This document shows, in pieces, positions 10,101 to 15,623 of a DNA stretch of 15,623 nucleotides; the stretch's first letter is position 1, and every line of letters starts with the position of its first letter. Source of the stretch: Antrodiella citrinella (taxonomy: Eukaryota > Basidiomycota > Agaricomycetes > Polyporales > Steccherinaceae); assembly GCA_004802725.1 (NCBI GenBank), contig SGPM01000491.1, positions 1 to 15,623 of the forward strand, read 5' to 3'. The notes below the pieces were generated by a model. That model made no database searches and was not told where the DNA came from. It saw nothing but the letters and a program-made list of their open reading frames with translations. The translations under genes were made by a program, and so were the position numbers.

Positions 10101-11588
10101 GCGAAAGAGGTTTTGACGTCGCCGGAACTGGTCGCTTGACACGAAGGGATTGGACCGCAGCAGGAGGCGCAGAAGCACGTTGCTCAGCGAAGAAATCACC
10201 AAAAGAAGCAACGTCTACGCCCATGAGCTTGAGTTTGGTCGACAAATCTGGCGGATTCTGCGATACAATCAGCCCAAATTCTGGCACAAGTGACGATCAC
10301 ACTAACCATCTGTCTCTTCCTGAACCCACCCACATTGGTCTGGATCTGGGTGAAATTGAACGCCAGGATGTCTGCCATCTCTACTCCAGGTCCGATCAAT
10401 CCGTAAGTCTCACCCTTCCAACTCGCACATTCTCCAATAGCGAATACGTCGGGCGCACTGGTCTCCAGGAAATCGTTGACGACAATTCCGTGCTTTCCGC
10501 CCTCCATACACTTGATATTGGACGCGCGAGCAAGGTCATCTCTTGGAGTGATTCCAATAGCGAAGATGACGATCTCGCTATCCAGAATGCTTCCATCTTG
10601 CATCTTCAGTCCCGTGAGTACAGTCTCGTCACCCTTGTGCACGGTAATTAGGTCGGTCGGGGACGCGTTTGTAACGACCCGGACGCCCATTGCCTCAATA
10701 CGCCGCAGGACAATCTCACCACCGTGGGCATCGAGCTGATGTGAGAGTGGGTAAGCACGGCGGTTCACGATTGTGACACTTTCAATAGTGTCTAGGTCAT
10801 ACGCTGCCTTGGCAGCTTCGAGACCAAGAAGACCGCCACCAATGACTGTCACCTGTACAAAGAACTGCTTCAGCAATAGCAAATTTGCGTAGATCACATG
10901 TGATGTGCTTACCCTACCGCCTTTCCCCTTCCCTTCGACAGACACATACGTCAGGAGGCCTTCCAAATCCGCGATGTTCCTATACACAAAAACACCCTTT
11001 ACTTTGGGGTCCGCGTACCGCGGCAGCGTTGCTTCCGAGCCCGTGGCCAGGACGCAGTAGTCGTATTTGATGGTACGGTTGGGAGTTGTCACCGTATGGG
11101 CCTCCGCGTCGAGTGAGAGCACGGTCTCAGAGGTGTGGAACGTGAAGCGATCGGGGGACTGCGACGCATACCAGTCGGCTGTCGGTATACAAATGAGAAC
11201 TACATGTCAGGAATGTGGATCAGAGCGCAAACTTACGGGGATTGAGATACAGTTTCTCGATGTTGCGGTGTTGGAAATACTCCGTTAGTGCGACTCGGTT
11301 GTAGGCCACTGTATGCAGATGCGTGAGTGTGATCCGCCATGCAAGGCCTACGAGCGTAAGACAACACTTACAGTGCACTTCTTCACCACAGGTGACGATG
11401 CGGTATTGCCCGCCTTCGTCAAGGTTGAGTACTTTCTCAATGAAAGCTATGAAAGGTCGTTAGAGATGAAGGACTGTGAATGAGATATGGGACGTACCTA
11501 TTCCGACCATTCCCAGACCAGCCACAAAGATGGTCTTGCGACCGTCCTGGGGTATCCCGCCGTCGATATCCATCACTATCGCCTCCAT
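7112..11588 (-). CDS. niiA: Assimilatory nitrite reductase, NAD(P)H, siroheme
   Basis: Reduces nitrite to ammonium with NAD(P)H in the cytosol. Twenty exons on the minus strand (first 11588-11498, last 7437-7112) with 19 introns of 49-63 bp join in frame to 1150 residues. N. crassa NIT-6 and A. nidulans NiiA are of similar size. Domain order: FAD Rossmann GLGMVG (24-29); NAD(P) Rossmann GGGLLGLEAA (173-182); VFAIGECASW (304 on); BFD-like [2Fe-2S] cysteines C537, C539, C571, C574; ferredoxin-like half domain (about 675-740); 4Fe-4S/siroheme ligands C756, C762, C796, C800 within SCVGTSWC and SGCVREC; C-terminal Rieske C1017-P-H1019 and C1043-P-M-H1046. All cofactor ligands are present, so the enzyme should be active. 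A low-complexity insert lies at about 375-456. The ATG at 11588 is the first downstream of a CT-rich leader. No nitrate reductase or transporter is visible next to it. I saw no obvious HGATAR nitrogen sites upstream by eye. Confidence 0.96.
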
Positions 11589-11905
11589 GACTGATTCCTG
11601 TTCTAAAGTACACACAGGTGGCGAGATGCTGCTTTTCAAGACCTGATGTCGGAATAAGACGGTGAGAAGTAGCGTAGACGCAGAAGAAGTAGACGGTGCC
11701 AAGAACTCACGAGTCAACACTATACGTGCATGGCAAAACCCAATATTCGTACGTCCTTCCGACACCCGGACATGCGACGACCAGGTGGTTGGACTGTTTC
11801 ACGATCGCACCAAGTCTGAGGTAACCACTCTGTAAAGAATAGGAGAGAGGTAAGGGCTTTCGGAGAGTATGAAGACGATCGGGCGGAGGCAGGTTTGTTA
11901 GACTC

Positions 11906-12181
11906 TCATAAGAAGTACGCAGGAATCCCTGGGAAATCCGAACAAAGATGTGGAAGAGAAAAAGACCGAGAAATGGCGCCGTGTCCTGTGTCTAGGAAGT
12001 CGCCGTGGTTGTCGTCGTCAGTCTCCGTGTCGTCGCGGTCGTGCACAGCGGCGAGCTTGCGGAGCACCGCACTCATCAGTGGAGCCGTACCAAGGAGTGC
12101 ATGGCTGGTACTCATGTAGAGCATCCCGACGAGTTTCTTGTGAGCAGAAGAGTTTGCGTCGGCCTCTCCGGCTAAGTTCAT
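11906..12181 (-). CDS. Possible small unrecognised protein
   Basis: A 91-residue ORF starting MNLAGEADANSSAHKKLVGM and ending in TGA at 11906. The frame is open to an earlier ATG at 12259 (117 residues), but that upstream part is Arg-rich and partly made by an ATGACA repeat. Codons over 11990-12181 end in C or G far more often than chance would suggest, as in the confirmed exons nearby. The stretch YMSTSHALLGTAPLMSAVLR looks helical, followed by an acidic DRDDTETDDD. The last 25 residues look less coding, so the true gene may splice near there. It could be an independent small gene, an upstream exon of something else, or a chance ORF antisense to the kinase promoter. I do not recognise a family. 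Confidence 0.3.
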   Translation of the reverse strand: MNLAGEADANSSAHKKLVGMLYMSTSHALLGTAPLMSAVLRKLAAVHDRDDTETDDDNHGDFLDTGHGAISRSFSLPHLCSDFPGIPAYFL

Positions 12182-12341
12182 TCGAAAGTTGGGTCCATGT
12201 CTATATCTGCAAGATGTCCGGTGAGCCACACGCCGCCTCTCATTCATTGTCATTGTCATTCATACAAGTACATTCTGAAATAGATGTCCTACTACATAAG
12301 CTGAAGTCCTTCATTGCGGTCGGTCTCAGGTAATTGAACTG

Positions 12342-12389
12342 GTGGCACCGGCAGTAGGGAATGAGCCTGAGCACAAATTGTGGCACCGG
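12342..12389 (+). repeat. Direct repeat GTGGCACCGG
   Basis: The decamer GTGGCACCGG occurs at 12342-12351 and again at 12380-12389, with starts 38 bp apart, about 400 bp upstream of the kinase start. It could be a pair of factor-binding sites or coincidence. Confidence 0.5.
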
Positions 12390-12795
12390 AATGCTTACGG
12401 CTTGTTCTGTAACGCCCAGTGTACCGATCTCGTCTACTGGATTATGTTGTGAATCCGCAGGGTGTACTCAGTTCGAATAAAACATATGAGCCTCGAGGTG
12501 AATGTACTGTACATGTCCAAGGAGGATGCCGAACTCGCGACGATGTCAGTGATATTGTCACAAATGACCTATTGCCGTGACTGAGCGTGACTCTAGCGCG
12601 CGCCTACAAGCGGCCATGTTGAGTTTTGGCCCGTCTCCATTTCCGTCTTTGCTCTCTTCTCTTCCCTCCTCCCAACCACTCCGTTTCCGCGTGTTCGCTG
12701 CACATCTGCACGGCCTTGCTGTATCCTGCACTTTGCCGGCATTCTACCCCACATTCATCAACGTAAATCCCGTCGCGTAAATAATTCTCTTCACC

Positions 12796-14080
12796 ATGGA
12801 CTTCACATTCGGTGGAAAGTACAAGCTCGAAGAGGAGATCGCTATGGGAGGCTGTGGTAAGTCTCACTGTCCTTTATGACTTTTATGCTCATCTGGGAGC
12901 TCACTTGTACTCGTTTCGGTCGTTTTTCGCGTCACTGTAGGTACCGTCTACCAAGGGGTCCACACTGTCGCTGGCAAGGAGGTCGCCATCAAGGTCGAGC
13001 CGGCCATAGCGCGTTCAAGCCCTCTCAAACAAGAGTCGAAGATTTACAAGACTCTCATGGGTGGCCCTGGTGTTCCCTGGCTGATGTGGTCAGGGAAACA
13101 GGGCGACTACAACGTCATGGTCGTCGACCTCCTGGGGCCCTCTTTGGAAGACCAATTCAGGATGTGCAACCGCTTCTTCTCACTCAAGACCGTGTTGTTG
13201 TTGGCAGACCAACTGGTGAGCATCGTCGTCTTATTGTCTCGCTCGCTGGTTGTCGCCCCTGTGTCGTCGCCACGCCTACCAGTGGCCGCTTCCTGTGGCG
13301 CCCAGCCAGGCACGCCACACCTCGTTTCGCGTTCTCGCGCGCTGACACATTTCCCTTCTCTTGTTTTTAGATTACGCGCATCGAATATATCCACTCGCGC
13401 GATCTCATACATCGCGACATCAAGCCCGCTAATTTTGTTATGGGTGTTGGCAAGAATTCGGACTTTGTCAATATCATCGATTTCGGCCTCGCAAAGAAGT
13501 TCCGTGACAACCGTACTGGGCTCCATGTACCCTACAAGCAGGACGATCATCATGGCGTGGGCACCTGCTTGTTTGCTGCTATTAGCACCCACCTCGGCAT
13601 TGGTGAGTTTTCACAATTTTCCGTGACTGACGTCTTCTGGATCAAACTCATGTTGCTATGTTAGAATGCTCCCGGCGTGACGACCTAGAGTCGCTTGCAT
13701 ACATGTTGATATACTTCATGCGAGGCAGCTTACCGTGGAGGAAGATCAAAGGATCCGACACTGCGTCTACGTGGGACCTGATCAAGGAGAAGAAGCTTGA
13801 GTGCGAGCAGCTGCTCACTGTCGGTCTTCCTCCTGAGTTTGAGGTGTTCTATACCTACGTCCGCGGCCTGGACTTTGGTGACCTGCCTGACTACGAAGGC
13901 CTCAGGCAACTTTTCAGAGGCCTGGCTGAGCGGGAGGGCATCGAATACGACAACATCTTCGAATGGACTGTCCCCCCGAGGGAGGACGGAACCGGGGAGA
14001 GGGAGAAGAAGAGGAGGAGGTTCTGTGCCGCTTGCGCCAAGGCTGGCAAGCACGGACATGGCCGAGCGGTGAGCTCATAG
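12796..14080 (+). CDS. Divergent casein kinase 1 family Ser/Thr kinase
   Basis: Protein kinase of the CK1 group. Exons are 12796-12856, 12941-13215, 13371-13602 and 13665-14080, giving 327 residues. Introns are 84, 155 and 62 bp. CK1 hallmarks are clear: VAIKVE (Lys38), LLGPSLEDQF, HRDIKPANF (Asp128, Asn133), IIDFGLAKKFRD (Asp149) and SRRDDLESLAYMLIYFMRGS. Numbering matches CK1 delta up to the activation loop. Odd points: the glycine loop is AMGGCG instead of GSGSFG; CK1's TGTARYAS is VGTCLFAA, so Arg178 is Leu; the basic TKRQK around Lys224 is replaced (SDTASTW). Those two basic residues form a phosphate-binding pocket in CK1 delta/epsilon. The C-terminus is short and ends KKRRRFCAACAKAGKHGHGR, a basic tail with a CxxC. 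It lacks the long regulatory tail of CK1 delta and the terminal CC of Yck kinases. Probably an active but divergent paralog, not the housekeeping CK1. Confidence 0.92.
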
Positions 14081-15310
14081 GCCGCATGCGGGGGTAGAGA
14101 CCCACGAGCGGTGGCATGCCAGTACGTCCGTTCCATTCTGCTCCTCGGCCCGCTCGTTCCTAATCCTCGCTCTGAAGCTACCATAAGCCGTATGCGCATG
14201 CGAAAACACCGAAACCCAGAACAGCCAAGCGCGCTGAGATGTCCCCGTCATGACCATCCATCCTGAACGACAACGACTGCATAGACACAGGCACTTCTCA
14301 ACCCCATGAACCACCCCATCACCACACACCGCCCGGTCCGGCCCTGGTCTTTTCTCTCCTTTAGAGGCTGGAACAAAGCTGGTGTTTAACCCCCCTCTCC
14401 TACCCCCTTTTGACGTGGCTTTGCCGCTGTTTATTGGTTGGCGCATCGATGTAAATATTATTATAAGTGGTGGCGTGATGCTCGGCGTTTTCGTGTATCT
14501 CTAAAGGTCCGTTCTCTGTTTCTGTATGCCTCCTTTGACGACGCTCAATTGTTTTTGTCTTTGTCCAGTGTCGCCACCACCACCAGCTACAGCCACGTCA
14601 AACCTCCGGCGCCACACGGATGGTTCTTGCGCTATCGGATATCGTGCGCAATCCATCGGTGCAGCGTTTTCCCTGCCTTGTTTTGTATGATGGCATTTAG
14701 GCCTACCACACGCACACGCGCACCAAACAAGCTTTTCTCTTTATGTTCTCACCAGGCACTCGTATTACTTAGGGTATTATGGTCGAAGGAGGTTATTCTT
14801 CACTATGTTATATATGTATTTATGATGCTGCGTTCGCTATGTTGTCGTTGTCGTTTGTCGTTTCGCTGTGTATATACTTCTGTTTGCTGTCGGGTGTAAT
14901 GCGCAGATCGTTGTGTTTGTTGTGAAGAATGGTTTTTGAGACGGGCGGTTGTGTGTAAGCGTTTGGCGTGCGCGTCATCTTGTTCCCAACGCTCTTGTTG
15001 GATCGCGTTGAACCTCGGTCGAACCTGATCAGAACCAGCGTACCGAGTTTGGTAGGGCCTCTTTGCTCCTGTCTCCTGGTAATCGTACGCTCAGATTTAT
15101 TTGTAGGCTTGTGCCAGGAGTAGCGCGACACAGACTCTTGCGTTCAAGTTGCTGACTACTGGTGAGCCCTCCCGATCCTAATTGTCTAAAGACGTAATAC
15201 CGAGTCTGAGTTCTGAGCAACCTTGTTCGTTTCTACGATCTTCGGACGCCTCGACAAAAGAGTCGAGACCGCTTGATCTCTCACCCCCACGACCACCACG
15301 GATTGCAAGG
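14081..15310. other. Noncoding intergenic region between kinase and Eaf3-like gene
   Basis: About 1.2 kb holding the kinase 3' UTR and the promoter and leader of the next gene. A C/T-rich tract lies at 14386-14412, followed by an inverted CCAAT (ATTGG) near 14434 and AT-rich sequence (AAATATTATTATAAG). From 14500 to 14900 it is T-rich and resembles UTR. Open frames here (for example 14438-14899 plus and 14820-15131 minus) have unusual composition and no recognisable motif, so I call none of them genes. No tRNA or other structured RNA was recognised. Confidence 0.5.
15250..15267 (+). repeat. Small inverted repeat in the Eaf3-like leader
   Basis: CTCGAC (15250-15255) and GTCGAG (15262-15267) flank a 6-nt AAAAGA loop, 43 bp before the start codon at 15311. 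It could form a short leader hairpin, but a 6 bp stem is expected by chance at this scale. Confidence 0.3.
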
Positions 15311-15623
15311 ATGGCGTCGTCGTCTACGCCGACGTTCATCGCGAACGAGCGCGTGCTGTGCTACCACGGGCCTCTGATGTACGAGGCAAAGGTGCTGCGG
15401 ACGGAGACGTGGGACGAGAGGAGCACGAAGCTGGGCACGCTGGGCCCGCACTATTTCGTGCACTACAAAGGGTGGAAGCAGACGTATGTGTTTTCGCCGC
15501 CAGGTACTACGTAATCTAATGATGGGTGTAGGTGGGACGAGTGGGTGCACCCGGCGCGGCTGCTGAAGCTGAACGAGACGAACGTGGCGCTGCAGAAGAC
15601 GCTGCAGCAGGCGAACGCTGCGG
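15311..15623 (+). CDS. EAF3: MRG15/Eaf3-family chromo-barrel protein (3' end off window)
   Basis: Chromatin reader of the MRG family. Eaf3 binds methylated H3K36 and is shared by the NuA4 acetyltransferase and Rpd3S deacetylase complexes in the nucleus. Exon 1 is 15311-15483 and exon 2 starts at 15532; the intron is 48 bp (GTATGT..GTAG). Eighty-eight residues are visible. The chromo barrel is clear: FIANERVLCYHGPLMYEAKV (9-28), then HYFVHYKGWKQTWDEWVHP, with the aromatic residues Y, W and W expected for methyl-lysine binding. The intron splits the codon for Thr in KQTWDEW. Next comes the start of the linker helix (LLKLNETNVALQKTLQQANA). The C-terminal MRG domain lies beyond the right edge. 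The ATG gives the short MASSSTPT lead-in usual for the family. Confidence 0.92.

Larger units (their letters stand above)
11589..12795. promoter_or_regulatory. Head-to-head intergenic region between nitrite reductase and CK1-like kinase
   Basis: About 1.2 kb upstream of both genes. On the minus strand, about 11646-11700 is C/T-rich before the nitrite reductase start. A CCAAT pentamer lies at 11740-11744 on the plus strand. On the plus strand, 12630-12690 is strongly C/T-rich about 105-165 bp before the kinase ATG, as in many fungal transcription start regions. The middle holds a possible small minus-strand ORF (11906-12181) and a short direct repeat (12342-12389). A CATTGT-type microsatellite-like stretch lies at 12241-12264. 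Confidence 0.5.

Noticed and set aside
11950..12333. 127-residue plus-strand open frame upstream of the kinase
   Set aside because: Arg/Cys/Ser-rich with poor codon bias. The opposite strand of the same segment looks more coding.
12577..12780. 67-residue open frame just before the kinase
   Set aside because: It is produced by the C/T-rich leader tract. At most it is an upstream ORF in the 5' UTR.
13216..13370. Kinase intron 2 as coding sequence
   Set aside because: The frame is open, but the intron length is not a multiple of three and the CK1 alignment is continuous only when it is removed (LLLADQL to ITRIEYIHS).
14438..14899. 153-residue plus-strand open frame after the kinase
   Set aside because: Composition is T-rich UTR-like with many Cys and Tyr residues, with no motif and no codon bias like nearby exons.
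15013..15046. Inverted CTCGGT / ACCGAG pair
   Set aside because: Short arms with a long loop, and no tRNA or other RNA fold could be built around it.
14820..15131. 103-residue minus-strand open frame
   Set aside because: Asn/Thr/Lys-rich with no motif, in AT-rich noncoding sequence.

Overview
The window looks like nuclear DNA of a filamentous basidiomycete, most likely Agaricomycotina. Genes are broken by many short introns (mostly 48-63 bp, GT..AG, often GTAAGT/GTACGT/GTATGT donors). Upstream regions are pyrimidine-rich and coding regions are GC-rich. There is no bacterial operon structure, ribosome binding site, CRISPR array, tRNA, rRNA or recognisable transposon. The fungal assignment rests on gene content (NADPH nitrite reductase with a fused Rieske domain, Leu5-type carrier, Eaf3/MRG) and intron style. 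The species cannot be named from this sequence.

Left part (1-5807). A PTC7-like PP2C phosphatase lies on the minus strand and runs off the left edge. Upstream of it is about 1.1 kb (1930-3031) holding coding-like stretches in several plus-strand frames that I do not recognise (2224-2948). Next, also on the minus strand, is a complete five-exon mitochondrial carrier of the Leu5/SLC25A42 type. Its start region is shared head to head with an unrecognised plus-strand gene (4451-5807) encoding a proline-rich, probably nuclear protein.

Middle part (5808-11588). A complete MICOS subunit gene (MIC26/MIC27, apolipoprotein O family) converges on a 20-exon minus-strand gene for assimilatory nitrite reductase. 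All 20 exons could be joined in frame to give 1150 residues, with every cofactor motif intact. No nitrate reductase or nitrate transporter gene is visible beside it.

Right part (11589-15623). A 1.2 kb head-to-head intergenic region separates nitrite reductase from a casein kinase 1 family gene, and it contains a possible small minus-strand ORF. The kinase keeps its catalytic residues but has lost basic residues of the CK1 phosphate-binding pocket. After another 1.2 kb noncoding stretch comes the 5' end of a chromo-barrel protein of the MRG15/Eaf3 family, cut by the right edge.

PTC7, the carrier and MIC26/27 all act at mitochondria. Nitrite reductase is nitrogen metabolism, Eaf3 is chromatin, and the kinase is signalling. 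I see no convincing multi-gene system; the points most worth following are the divergent kinase, the unassigned coding-like regions and several in-frame introns.
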